Of a stretch of 64,000 nt of DNA, positions 35,600 through 47,931 are shown piece by piece. The first letter of the stretch is position 1. Each line of letters begins with the position of its first letter. Both the position numbers and the translations under genes were made by a program. This DNA comes from Chloranthus sessilifolius (Eukaryota > Streptophyta > Magnoliopsida > Chloranthales > Chloranthaceae), in contig CM037590.1 in the NCBI GenBank assembly GCA_021018995.1, forward strand, positions 41,666,287 through 41,730,286. The letters are read 5' to 3'. The notes beneath the pieces are model-generated. The model did no database searches. It was given only the letters and a program-made list of their open reading frames with translations, and was not told the origin of the DNA.

Positions 35600-36870
35600 T
35601 TGATGAGGGCCCTAGAACACTGGAGTATTATAACGATCCCGGTTTTTACGAGGATCAGAATGTATTATGCATGCTCCATTCCAGGAACCACTATGAATTC
35701 AAATCAAGAATGATTCAAATGCTACCAATTTTCCATGGGTTGTAAATGAAAATCCATACGTTCACTTAAATGAATTCACTGGGTATGCAAAATGTTGAGT
35801 CCACAATGTCACTGATGAGATAGCGAATCTCCGACTCTTTCCGTTCTCTTTAAGAGATAAGGCAAAAACATGGTTCTATTCCTTAGAACCACAATCTATT
35901 CAGAGTTGGGCAGAGCTGCATCGTCAGTTCCTTAAAAAATATTTTCCCATGACTAAGGCCATTGAATTGCGTCAGAAGATCCAGTTCTTTTCCCAACAAC
36001 CTACAGAAACATTCCATGAATGTTGGGAACGTCTTAAGGAATTGATCAGAAGTTGCCCAAATCATCAAGTTCCAAGGTGGCAACAAGTCCAAAGTTTTTA
36101 CAATGGACTGATTCCTGAAGAGAGACGCATGGTTGATGCATCTTGTGGTGGATCTTGTGCCACGAAAGAAGCTGACGAATTGTGGGCATTGTTTGAAAAG
36201 TTATATCAAACTTCGATACAAAGTGAGACATCACAATGAACAACTGAAGCACCTAAATCTCATGTGTTGACAAAAGGCCGGATTGTACGATGTCAACAAT
36301 AATGCCTCAGATCTCTCAACAAAGGTTGACATGCTGTCCAAACAGATGAACATGTTGTTAGCTGCTACCAAGCAAGCTAAAGCTCCTGTCACCCCCACAG
36401 TGTGTTCAATTTGTGACCACCCAGGTCATATGGCTAATGAGTGCCCTACTACCTTGTCATTCTTCCCTGATGAACCTAATCCTCAAGAGCAGGTAAATGT
36501 GACTCAATCTTATCAGCGGCAAGGTAGAAACATGTACTCCAATACCTACAATCCGGAATGGAAAAATCACCCCAACTTAGGATGGGGTGAATCGAACCAA
36601 ACTGGCCAGGTAAACCAGCAACATAGAGCCAACACAATGGGTGGACAACAACCTTTTCAACAAAATTTTCGTCCACAACAGAATTTCCAGCAGAATTCTA
36701 ATTTCCAACAGAATTCCAATTTCCAACATGTATCGTTCAGACATCATCCAAATTCGACCACCGAAAAAATCGTAATTTCAATCAATCTTAATCAATCTCA
36801 TGCCAAGATTTCGAAAGATTCTCGAGGAAGAAAAGCTTATGAAGCATGCAATCTTTTCAAGATGAGATGA
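35600..36870 (+). pseudogene. Gypsy gag with CCHC zinc knuckle (broken)
   Basis: The first part reads as retrotransposon gag ('LRDKAKTWFYSLEPQSIQSW', 'LRQKIQFFSQ', 'ECWERLKELIRSCPNH', 'WQQVQSFYNGL'), with stops around 35745 and 35797 and a frame loss near 36240. The second frame (36283-36870) has a zinc knuckle CSICDHPGHMANEC and a Gln/Asn-rich repeat tail (NFQQNSNFQQNSNF). Gag would package the element RNA. Confidence 0.88.
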
Positions 36871-37049
36871 TAATGGACCAAGTCACCAATTGGCCAATCA
36901 ATGAGTCCGAGAGGAAGGTAGGCTCCCACCAACCCATCAATAATCCTCGAGGCCAAGCACCATCCAAGCAGACCATCGAATAGTCAACAGTTGAAAGTCA
37001 CATTACGGTCTTTGAGAAGTGGACGAGAGGTTCATAATCAAGTGGAAAT

Positions 37050-37230
37050 GCACAGAAGAAGGCGATGAAAAAGAGAAGCAATAGAGGAAAAGAATCGAGA
37101 AAAGAAAGGAGAAAGGAAAAGGAAAGAGAAAGAGAAAAGGAAAAGGAAAAGAAAGAGACAAAGAGCGAGATAAGAAAAGTGCAAGAGCAAGGAAGAGAGA
37201 AAGGAAAAGAAAAGTATTAGAGGAAGAGTT
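37050..37230 (+). repeat. Purine-rich charged linker between gag and protease
   Basis: Almost pure GA sequence that reads as Lys/Glu/Arg repeats in one frame. The leucine/phenylalanine-rich minus-strand ORFs here are its shadows. Confidence 0.6.
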
Positions 37231-37330
37231 TCCTTCAACCGTCCAACAAGGACGTGAAAAGAATCGGAAATGGAATCGCACCTTATGTCCCAAAGGCACC
37301 ATTCCTCAATGCCTAACTCCTCCATCTAGA

Positions 37331-38011
37331 ATGGGAAAGGGACCGACAAAAATGGAAGAAATTTTCGAAACATTCAAGCAAGTAAAGATAAATCTTCCAT
37401 TACTTGAAACAATCAAACAAGTCCCTGAGTACGCCAAGTTTTTCAAAGATTTGTGCACTCGGAAGAGAAAGGCACGTACTCACGTTTCAAAGAAAGTGTT
37501 CCTAACAAATCAAGTCAGTTCGATATTGCGATTGGAAACCCCACAGAAACTGAAAGACCCTGGAGTCCCAACTGTTCCATGTGTCATTGGTGGGCAACCA
37601 ATTGGAAAGGCGTTATTGGATTTGGGAGCAAGTGTTAATCTGATCCCATACTCAATGTACGAGAAACTCGGATTGGGTGAATTGAAACCCACGACGGTCA
37701 CACTCCAACTGGCAGATAGATCAGAAAGAAGACCGAGGGGTGTTATCGAGGACGTTTTCGCGCCACTGCACAAGTTTGTCTTTCCAGTGGACTTCGTTGT
37801 CTTAGACATGGAACCACCTGCGAAATCAATCAATCAAGTCCCAATTATTCTTGGACGTCCGTTTCTCGCCACTGCCAACGCTTGCATTAATTGTCGCACA
37901 GGAGTCATGGACGTTTCTTTTGGAAACATGAAAGTCAGGCTTAACATATTCCATGCGATGAATCATTTCCCTAATGAGGATGAGGTCGAATGTTTTTACA
38001 TCGATGGATGA
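37331..38011 (+). pseudogene. Gypsy aspartic protease segment
   Basis: 'ALLDLGASVNLIPYSMYEKLGL' has the DLGA form of the active site, typical of Athila-like elements instead of DSGA. 'VPIILGRPFLATANACI' is the conserved second half. The 226-codon frame is open but cut off from gag and RT by stops and shifts. Confidence 0.88.
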
Positions 38012-38218
38012 GAAGTGGTGGATGAAGCATTACCATCAATGCTCACCAAAGAGGAATTTGAACCGCTTTGTTAGCCATCTATGAGGACAAAGGGCTTGAA
38101 AGGAAGCGATCCAAGAGAAAAAGTCAAATTCATCATGTCAAGATGATAACTTATGTGAAGTTGTGACTAAGGTAGAACCACTACCTCGAGGTAAAGGATG
38201 TCGACTCCATCAATTGGC

Positions 38219-39230
38219 GACCACCAACTGTGGAATTGAAACAATTGCGAGTCCCTCAAATATGCTTTTACGGGACCTCGAGAAACACTTCGATGATAAT
38301 TTCATCCACATTATCGGAAGAACAAGAGAATGATTTGTTGAAGGTGTCGAAAGAGCGCAAGGAGGCCATCGGGTGGACCTTAGCGGATCCCAAGGGGATT
38401 GACCCATCAGTATGTATGCATAAAATACATCTGGAGGTTGAGAGTAAACCATCGAGGGAATCACAGAGGCGACTTAATCCGAACATGCAAGAAGTCGCTT
38501 TTAAAGGAAATCATTAAACTCCTCGATCTTTGGAATCATCTATCCGATCTCTGATAGTGAATGGGTTAGTCCAGTACAAATCGTTCCGAAAAAGTCTGGA
38601 ATTACAGTGAAAGAAACTACGGAGGGAGAATTGGTGCCCACTCGTGAAACTACTGGATGGCGTGTGTGCATTGATTATCGAAAATTGAACACAGCCACCA
38701 GAAAAGATCATTTTCCCCTTCCGTTCATTGATCAAATTCTTGAGAAGTTAGCTGGGCAAGAGTTTTATTGCTTTCTTGATGGTTATTAGGATACAATCAA
38801 GTGCCCGTTTTTCGGTGATCAAGAGAAGACAACATTCACGTGTCCATATGGTACGCTTGCATATCGAAGCATACCATTCGGCTTATGTAATGCTCCGGCC
38901 ACGTTTCAACGATGTATGTTGGCCATATTCTCGGACATGATCGACAAATTCATCGAAGTCTTCATGGACGACTTCTCGGTTTTTGGAAAAACATTTAATT
39001 CTTGTTTGAATCATCTTTCACAGGTGTTGCAACGTTGTGTAGATTCCAAACTTGTTCTCAGCTGGGAAAAGAGCCATTTTATGGTTCAACAAGGAATTGT
39101 GTTGGGGCATATTGTTTCAACGAAAGGAATTGAAGTTGATAAGGCGAAGGTCGACTTAATTGCAAATTTACCACCTCCTAAAAGTGTTCGACAAATTCGA
39201 TCATTTTGGGGCATCCGGATTTTATAGAAG
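38219..39230 (+). pseudogene. Gypsy reverse transcriptase (several frameshifts)
   Basis: Pieces: 'KERKEAIGWTLADPKGIDPS' (about 38360), 'GWRVCIDYRKLNTATRKDHFPLPFID' (about 38655), 'FLDGY' followed by an in-frame TAG (38787-38789), 'EKTTFTCPYGTLAYRSIPFG' (about 38825) and the catalytic FMDDF at 38961-38975, then 'GIVLGHIVSTKGIEVDKAK'. The frame is lost near 38510, 38780 and 39200. Confidence 0.9.
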
Positions 39231-39890
39231 ATTCATTAAGGATTTTAGCAAGGTGGCTAAACCATTGTGCACTTTGCAGCAAAGATGTTCCTTTTGATTT
39301 TGATGAGGATTGCATAAAGGCATTCCTAAAATTGCGTGAACTCTTATCAAATGCACCAATAATCCAACCACGGATTATTCTTTACCATTCGAACTCATGT
39401 GTGATGCATCCGATTATGCGATCGGAAATGTCTTAGGGTAAAGGGTGAATAAATTACCTCACGTAATTTATTATGCTAGCAAGACATTAATTGATGCCCA
39501 ATCGAATTACACCACCACCGAGAAGGAATTATTAGTGGTGTATGCTCGGACAAATTCCGTTCCTATTTGCTTGGATCGAAAAATAGTGGTCTTTTCGCAC
39601 CACTCGCTTTGAAATATCTTTTAGCAAAGAAGGATGCGAAACCAAGGTCGATCCGTTGGATCCTCGCTTCGTGAATTCAACTTTGAGATTAAAGATAAAA
39701 AGGGGGTTGAGAACGTTGTGGCTGATCATCTGTCTAGAATTCTGCCTGAAGAATCATCTATACCTGAGACCATCCGTGACACATTTCCGGATGAACATTT
39801 GATGGCAATTGATGTAGCTGGTGCAAAAGTTCCGTGGTTTGCTAACATCGTGAATTATCCGTCATCGCGTAATTCCCAGAGTGGGTAAGA
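39206..39890 (+). pseudogene. Gypsy RNase H and linker
   Basis: Fragments 'KDVPFDFDEDCIKAFLKLRELL', 'CDASDYAIGNVLG', 'YYASKTLIDAQSNYTTTEKELL' and 'NVVADHLSRI' (39634-39888) appear in changing frames. RNase H would degrade the RNA template. Confidence 0.8.
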
Positions 39891-39945
39891 ATGATAAGAA
39901 TCTCTTTTCTCCCAAATAAAATACTATTTCTGGGATGAACCATAT

Positions 39946-40760
39946 TTGTTTAAATTCTGCTCGGATCAGATCATTAGGAGATGCGTGCCAGAAGACGAGC
40001 AACTAAGCGTCCTAAATTTTTGCCATGCTGGGGCCTGTGGAGGCCATTTCGAAGGACAGAAGACCGCACAGAAAATCCTTCAAAGCGGATTCTACTGGCC
40101 CTCAATCTTTCGTGGCGCTCAATACTGCAAGGAATGCCAACGGTGTCAACAGCTTGGCAATATTTCACGACGAAATATGATGCCCCTTAATCCAATTCTG
40201 ATTGTTGAAATTTTCGATGTTTGGGGGATTGACTTTATGGGTCCTTTTCCACCATCCTTTGGGTATTCATATATTCTGGTGGCTGTTGACTATGTCTCCA
40301 AATGGATTGAAGCTGGCAACCCGATCAAATGATCACAAGGTTGTGGTCAAATTTGAGAGAACATGTGTTTAACCGATTCGGGATCCCAAGAGCAATCATC
40401 GTGATGGCGGTTCGCATTTTGCAATAGCCATTTTGCCACTTTAATGAAGAAATGCGACGTCACTCACAAAGTCGCTACTGCACCATCCACGTACTAGTGG
40501 TCGTGTGGAAGTGTCTAACCGGAAATCAAGCGAATTCTAGAAAAGACTGCGACGACGGATAGAAGAGATTGGTCAAACCGCTATCTCGATGCTTTAGGGC
40601 CTATCGATCGCATTCAAGACACCGATCGGAATGTCTCCTTCGTAATTGTCTACGGAAGGCATGTCATCTTCCGTCGAATTGGAGCATAAGGCATTACGGC
40701 GATCAAACGATTTAATTTCGAAGGGTCGAATCGAAGGTTACTGATTGAGTGAATTAGAAG
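39946..40760 (+). pseudogene. Gypsy integrase (N-terminal part readable, rest decayed)
   Basis: 39946-40332 has the zinc-binding region ('[23 protein letters not shown]', '[11 protein letters not shown]') and the first core aspartate '[10 protein letters not shown]', followed by 'YVSKWIEA'. Beyond 40332 the core continues in shifting frames with missing bases, for example near 40400, where the second aspartate region is expected. Confidence 0.85.
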
Positions 40761-43219
40761 AGTTACGCCACGATGCGTATGAAAATTCAAAGATGTACAA
40801 GGAAAGGTACAAAAGTTGCACGATCAATTAATTTCTAAGGAGTTTCATGTTGGCCAAAAGTTTGGTTATTCAATTCCGACTTAAGCTTCATCTGGGAAAT
40901 TGAAATCTAGATGGAAGGCCCGTTTGTTGTTTCCATTAGTGAGCACGCGGCAATTGAAATTCAAAGCCTTCAGGACAATCGAGTTTTCAAAGTGAATGGG
41001 CAAAGACTCAAACCAATGTTTGTGCCGATGACCTAGTTTAAGATTGAGGCGATGCACCTTAGTGATCCAGATTCTTGATCAATGAAGAGGTCGAGTATCG
41101 ACACTTAAACTCGGCTTCACGGGAGGCAACCCTGTGTTTTATTTAGGAGTTGGACAGTTTAGTTTAGGATTTAGGATTTATCTCTTTTCGTATTTTAGTT
41201 CTAGAATATTAGTTTTCGTTTAGTTTAGGTTATTTTAATTTCCAAATTAGTGTAGCCACATTACCTTCAATCTATTTTTGGTCATGTTCTAATTTGATGC
41301 CCATATTCTCGACCGATCTTTGTGTTGAGGTACTTTTCAGGTTTGGGGGTACCTACTTATTTCAAACAATGAGGACATTGTCATTTTTAGGGTTGGGGGT
41401 ATGTATGATTATCTATCTTTCATCACTTATTTTTTATTTTCTTTGAAAAAAAAAAAAAAATTTTTGGAACCATCATACATGATTTACTTTGCAATAGTTT
41501 TCAAACTTTAGTTGATGATGCATGTGAATTTAATTTTGAGAATATTGATGTCATATTTTGAATACTTGTATCTAGGATGATGAAGCTTAATGTGATAATT
41601 TGTGGATGACTCTGAAATTCATGCTTAGAATTTTTGCACTTATACCAAGCTAAGACTTAGAAATCGATGAACTATTTTGAACGTTGAATCTTAGGTTCTT
41701 AGTGGAGACTAAACCCAGTAAGCTTCAGAGCTAATTTCCCGTCATTGATGAGTGAATATATAAACTCGGAGTTTTCTTTGAATACGAACTATTTTGCATA
41801 ATCTCATACATTCTATTTTGGCTTGTGACTTTGCATGATATCAAATTCATATTATTGTGTTAGACGTCACGTATATCTACTCAAGACAAATAGGCAAGGT
41901 TACCATCTTTTAAGGAAATGATTGAAGGCCATCTTTGGCTCGTTTGTGCTTAAAATGCCCCACCTCATATAAATTTATCCTTCTAGTACCCCTTTGAGCC
42001 TATAGAAAAATTTACCCTTATACATTCTTTGATAAGCCACGTTAACTTTAACCCTTCACAATTTAAAATTTAGCTTTACCCTTCTTATTTCGAGAAATTA
42101 GAACGAGGGATGAAAATGAGCGAAAAGAGAGTAAGTGGAGAGATAATGAGTTATGGTGTTTCTTTGAGAGTGTATGGCAAATATAAAAAGAAAAAAAGGG
42201 GAGAGAAAAAAAAAAAAAAAAAAAAAGGAATGAAAATGAGGTGCTTCAAGAAAAGGAATTTCAAAAGAGAAGAAAGAATGAGAAAAGAAAAATATTGAAA
42301 AAAAAAAAAAAATGGTGAGAAATTAGAAAAGAAAAAAAAAAAAAGAGAAATAAAAAAAAAAAAAAAAAAAAAAATCAGAAGTTAGTTCCTTTTCCAATTT
42401 CTCAGAAATTTTGAATCACAATTCCCTTTCTTTCTTACCCTTACCTGAGCCCCATTACAACCCTACAAAAGACCTTCATGATCCGATCTTGCATTGGTAA
42501 CTGTCTTGTGGAGAGTCAATATATAATACTTATGACACTTGATATGACATGCTTAGGATATACAAGTATCTGTTCTTATGAGATTTATTTTTGTTCATTG
42601 ATTGCATCGTGTTTCATTTATCATGTGAGACCTTTTTATTTGCTTTGTATTGATCTCTCACATGTGTGCGAAAACTTACCAATCATCGGAGTGATTTTAT
42701 TTTGAGAGTATACCTAAAGTGAGGATTGAGTCAAGACAACAGATCCGATGATTTCCCGTTGGACTAGTTACGAGATGGATGAATCTTGGTTTTGGTATGC
42801 ACACACTACACGCTTTAAGCATGAATGGATGAGTTATCTAACGATTTGGAGCATTAGACTAATTTGAATGGATATTGGTATGATTAGTGTAACATTGTTA
42901 TTTAAAATTGAGAATTTGCATGTTGAATTGATTATTGATTTTGAGCTTTGAAGTTAAATATATGTTATAAAAATCAGATTTTGAAAACTCAATTTTACCG
43001 ATGGTTTGAAATTTTTGGAAGTTTGTGGGTAACTTCACCGCAAACCCTCAGGAGACACGACTCCTCCACTAGGGATCACCTAGGGTTTAAAGGCTTGTTG
43101 CACATGCTAAGTGCAATCGTGTTCCCTCTGAAAGTGGCATTTAAATTTTAGGATGTTAGTTTGATATATTTCTATCATTCTCTTGCTGAGGGACTAGCAA
43201 AGTGTAGGTTTGGGGGTGT
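40761..43219 (+). other. Gypsy 3' non-coding region
   Basis: No protein similarity is seen. It has several TTGGGGGTATG/TTTGGGGG motifs near 41340-41400 and a TTTGGGGGTG tract directly before the 3' LTR (43210-43219), a plausible plus-strand primer. A-rich runs lie at 42190-42375. Confidence 0.55.
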
Positions 43220-44625
43220 GATGAGTAGTGAAATATGATGATATTTCACCCCTAAATACCTATATTTAGCCGTCCGATGAAGGCTATCTGATGAGATTTG
43301 CTAGATTTGAAGTGTTTCAGGTAAATATACCAAGTTTCTAAAATGACAAGAATCCCGAAAAATAATGTCAAAACACTGCTATTTTGGGTCATTGAGAACT
43401 TAGTGCGACTTGCAGCTCAATTTGGACCTTCAAGACGTCAGATTCAGGAAATTGCTAAAACATAAAAGTTGTAGAGCTCGTCGTCAGCTTTCCAACGCTT
43501 CAAGAATCACCTCAATCCGAGTTCGGTACAGAAAATTATGAGCAAAATACCGAGGCAGTATCTGATGCAAAGCTAGGCGGGAATTCACGAAAATTACTCT
43601 TAGATGTCAATCGAGAGGTATTAGGGTTAGGCTATTATAAAAGGAAGCCACGAGTTTCTTAGGGGATTATTATTTTGCAATTAGAATATTATTCATTCTT
43701 TCTTTTTAGTTTTAGGGCTCTTCACTTTGGGGAATATTTTCTTCATCTTTAAGTCTTCTTCTCCTTCTTCAGGGTTTATTCAGGTAGATTGTACCTAGGA
43801 TTTGCATTATTTTCTCTCGAGAAATTCATAGATTGTATTTAGGAAAAACAATTGCAAATATCTTTTGGAAGAAATAAAAGAGGAATGACTTTGAAAGAAA
43901 AGGAGATCAAACACCAAAGATGAGCTAAATCGAAGAGATCGGGAAGATGCGATCCCCAGATAAGTACCTATGTTTATGATTAATACCACGCCTATTATTG
44001 TTATCATGGAATCGTTTTGCTCAAAGTTTGTGTGATTGAAAATATTTTAAATGCTTTGTTATGACCAGATTGATTGCGCGTATCAGCGGCAGTAATCGCT
44101 AGATCTGGACCCGCAGTGATCTAGTCACGTAGAGCGATTATGTCTTGATTGTCGTGATCTAAATATCATGAGATACGCTTATGCTTTTTACATGACTCAT
44201 ACCGCAATGTTAATTTGAGTCATTGTTTTTAGATAGGGTATCTTGGGATTGATGATCATATTTTATTTCAAGTCATTTTTCTAGATGAATGATGGTGTGA
44301 ATGATGATTTAATGAAACTGTGGGTTTTAATGATAGAAAAGGGGTACGAATCTGGGGTAGCATATTCCTTGATCTCATTTTAATATTGTTCGTAGATTTA
44401 TCAGTAATTAATTGTTTAGATTAATTTATTTTTCTGCATTTAGGAAAAGTGCGTTAAGTTTTTGGTAAAATTGAATCTGCCCTTTGGTACTTCCTTAGGG
44501 ACGTTTTTAAAATCTCTAAAAGAATTAATTAAAAATTCACGTTTCCCTGTGGGTTCGACACCCCTGTTCTTGCCATACTGCAATAGATCTTGTGCACTTG
44601 CAAGGGTTACATTCTAAATCGATCA
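43220..44625 (+). repeat. Gypsy 3' LTR
   Basis: 1406 bp partner of 33145-34533, followed by the target duplication GTCAT. Confidence 0.95.
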
Positions 44626-44630
44626 GTCAT

Positions 44631-47217
44631 ATCAGAAGTCTTATTATTACTTCATACGCCTACACAACGTACTTCGCATCTTACTTATCTTACGTATACA
44701 ACTTGTGCTAGGGTCGCTGTTCGAGCCTACCATGCGAGGTCCACGTGTAGATAATCACCTAACCTCCAGATCATATCATAAACTAACATCCAGCCTGATG
44801 AGGTTATGCACATAAAAATCAGTGTCCCCTTACGTCGAGAGGCTGTCATATTGTATTGTCCTTAAGACTCATCTTGGTTGCAAACGTTGTACCCTTACAG
44901 TGGCTCGTAAGATATGACACGTGTGAAAACTTAATTCATGTTCAGCTGGCGTTCACAGTGTGTCTTAACATATCATAACATTATTCGGTTTTGGGCTTAG
45001 GTCCCCTCCTCGATTTCATATTAAGTCCCCACTTTCTTAACATCTCATAGCTTAACATGTTCATATTCCATATTTTCTTAAACTTAACTAAAATGGGTCA
45101 CGGTGCGATAAAATTCACAAATCATGCTTTCTAATAGACGGGTTTCGTAGTAACCTAGATATACTCCGTGTGGCATCCCATACTACCATAGAGGGTTGCA
45201 TCCATACATGGACGCGAACGTTCCAAGTTCTACGTGACCGTAAAAGAAATCTCACCGTAATGAAAGCTTATAAGTCGTATGTCGTATCTTATTCTTTTTT
45301 AACCTACCATATATATGCCCTAACGTATCATCTAAGTGATGAATGTCACATAATATAAATGAAGCATAAAATAAGAAAATATCTAACCATAAGAAAACTA
45401 ATATTACTCGTAATTCGAACGTCTCGTTCATCATTAAGAGAGAGAGAGGGAGAGAGAGAGAGAAAGGCAACCTATAATGAAGGTATGTGAGTACTATAAT
45501 ACGTATCACAAGGTGATGTTAGACTAGTCTCTTTAGATAGATCTTGTCGATATGATGAAAACCAACTGATTATTTACGTGATTTTGATAAGATTTAGTCT
45601 TGATATGACTCAATCACTTATAAACTATCGAATATTCGATATATGCATCTTAAAGTAAACGTGATCGAGTTTAGAATAATCTAATCCTACCAACGTCATC
45701 AGTGTAATGGATGTTTAGATACCAAATAATTGTCACTATTAGTTTGATCATTTAGACCATTAACTGAATGGTCCAGGATTTTGATCAAGAACGTATCATC
45801 GTATGATCGTCGAGTAGTATACACCATATTGACGTTATTTTAAGATCTATCTAGAAGATTCTCTTAATCTTAAAAGGTGGGTTTCCATTCGGACCCCTCA
45901 CTAGTTTGATTGTGTTCGAGGTCAGGTAGGGAGTCAAACATGTCCCTTGACGTTGGGTGTGTAAGGGTATAAAGCCCTTTATTATTTTTGAGAAACTTGT
46001 ACAATGGCCTAAATTAGTTAGATCTATTTTCAGACAAAACTATTTGTTGGATGAGAAGAGATTCAAAATTTATGGGGGATCCTTCTTTGTGTCTCTTGTC
46101 CCAGTTCGGCCTAAAACTTGACAGGCATAAAGTGCAGGAATTTTTATGATTAAGTGCACTACTTTTGGTGGTGCAAAGACCGAGGTGTATCAGTCTTGAT
46201 TGAAATTTGACCATCGATTTATCAAATATCCAAATGATCTTTATTTCGATCTATGGGTTCCGGCCCATAGGTTTGTTGTTCGCTTAATTTAATGGGTCAA
46301 ACTGAACCCTTTAGCCAGTGTATATGTAGATTTACATAAATAAACGTAAGAAATATTATAAATTTGACTAAATATTTTCACATATTTGGGGTACTAAAAT
46401 TTATTAAAAATAAAGACTTGCAGATCAATGTGAATCATTAGATGTATAAAGCATATAATTTTATCGGGAGCTAAGGTTTGACCGAGGCCAAAAACTGATC
46501 GAATCATCAAGATTGAAACGGTCAAACGAGGACTTCCACATTGAGTGCGCAATAAAACAAAATAAGGCAGCAACCCATTCTTAATGTAGGATCTATTTTT
46601 CCTGCACACTTGTATGCCACGTGGAGAGGTATAGTACACTATAGTTCTTGGCCGATAGGTTCAACGAACGGTTCAGCCCTTGACCATAACTGCCTTGTGA
46701 ATCTACACAAAACCTAAGGATGAAAAATTACAGTTTTCATATAATCATCACAAAAAATGTAAAAATGTAGATTTGGATGGATAGAAGGGCACCCAGCTAA
46801 CATGAACTTTTGATCGGTTGGATAGGCACAGATCCAGCTTTAGTGTCCGACCTCATTCGTTGATTGCCCATGTGTTCGGGTTGGCACGCTTTGACGATTT
46901 TAATTTCCAAAGAGTGGTGCTCGATAGAAAGATTGGTCGGAGAGAAATCATGGTGGAGTTACTCTCAATAGATGTCTTGAGAAATTATCAGGTGTCGAGG
47001 GTAATACCAAGGACTTGGAGAATATCACATAAGAAGTTTTACCGCGTGAGATTTCTTAGGTCGCAGACCTTGAATTTAGGTTGTTACATGAACGGTTTGC
47101 TAGCCCAAACAAAATTTTTGAACTTTTAAGGATTATTATGGGCTCGTGTAATATCACGGCTAACTAGAGAGGAGTCTTCAGTACAATAGGAGAGAAGATC
47201 TGGGCATTTGAGGTTGG
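44631..47217. other. Gene-free interval
   Basis: A (GA)n run lies at 45438-45464. A 103-codon frame at 46818-47129 shows no recognisable domain. Otherwise nothing. Confidence 0.4.
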
Positions 47218-47319
47218 GTGATATATGGTGCTTCCTCCTTGAAACTACATAGGATCCGCTTTGTATCGTTTGAATGGAGACTGTGGAAAAGAGAGGAGGC
47301 AAGAAGGGAGGTGGTTGTT

Positions 47320-47322
47320 GGG

Positions 47323-47361
<39 letters not shown>

Positions 47362-47652
47362 AGAGAAGAGAAAAAGGATAGTTGGGGAAGGAGCTGTTGG
47401 GTTAATGAGGAGAGAGAGGGAGAGAGAGGGGGTGGCTGGGGTTCTCGTGCGTGTGTGAGAGAGGGAGTAAGAGAGAGAGAGAGGAGAAATTGAGATCTTG
47501 GGCTGCTGTGGGGACTTGGCCTCTTGAATAGAATTGCAGAGAGAGAGAGAGAGAGAGAAAGAGGGGACGGCTGGGTCGGTGAGAGAAAGATAGAGAGAAA
47601 GAGGGGACGGCTGGGTCGGTGAGAGAGAGAGAGAGAAAGAGAAAGAGAGTCT
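47320..47652. repeat. GA-rich low-complexity cluster
   Basis: (AT)n at 47323-47336 runs into (AG)n at 47336-47361, with more GA runs near 47410, 47470, 47538 and 47620. A duplicated GAGGGGACGGCTGGGTCGGT lies at 47561-47580 and 47600-47619. ORFs on either strand here are compositional. Confidence 0.7.
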
Positions 47653-47688
47653 GAAAAATAGAGCAATAGAACCCGGTTGGGTTTCTAA

Positions 47689-47928
47689 GGCTGCGTTTGG
47701 GTTAGCTCTTTTGGGGCAAAGAGCAGCTCTTTCACTTTTTGGCTCCGGCAGAGAACTATTTTTATATTTGGTAACACAACTCCTTGCCTCATTTGCTCTG
47801 GCGGGGAGCTATTTTAAGTGATAAAACTGCTCTATGCCTGCTCTATCTTAGAGCAAATTTCATCTACTCTGACATAGAGCAGGCAAAGAGCTACTTCTGC
47901 TCTTATAAGAGCTAACCCAAACACAACC
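47689..47928. mobile_element. Tourist-like MITE, 240 bp (family A, copy 1)
   Basis: The ends GGCTGCGTTTGGGTTAGCTC and, inverted, GGTTGTGTTTGGGTTAGCTC lie between TAA target duplications (47686-47688 and 47929-47931). AGAGC-rich interior. TAA/TTA duplications are typical of PIF/Harbinger elements. Confidence 0.85.
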
Positions 47929-47931
47929 TAA

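Larger units (their letters stand above)
33145..44625 (+). mobile_element. Ty3/gypsy LTR retrotransposon, Athila-like, defective
   Basis: About 11.5 kb. LTRs of 1389 and 1406 bp (TGATGAG...GATCA) are flanked by a perfect 5-bp target duplication GTCAT (33140-33144 and 44626-44630). The order gag, protease, RT, RNase H, integrase defines Ty3/gypsy. The 'DLGA' protease, the FMDDF RT motif, the large size and the long non-coding stretch after integrase point to the Athila group. No further protein is recognisable between integrase and the 3' LTR. Many single-base gaps break the frames, so it cannot move on its own. Confidence 0.95.

Noticed and set aside
37003..37325. Leucine/phenylalanine-rich minus-strand membrane protein
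   Set aside because: Antisense of the GA-rich gypsy linker; purely compositional.
46818..47129. 103-codon ORF as a gene
   Set aside because: No domain, no start context and no exon partners.
47178..47666. 162-codon minus-strand ORF
   Set aside because: Ser/Leu repeats from CT-rich microsatellite DNA.
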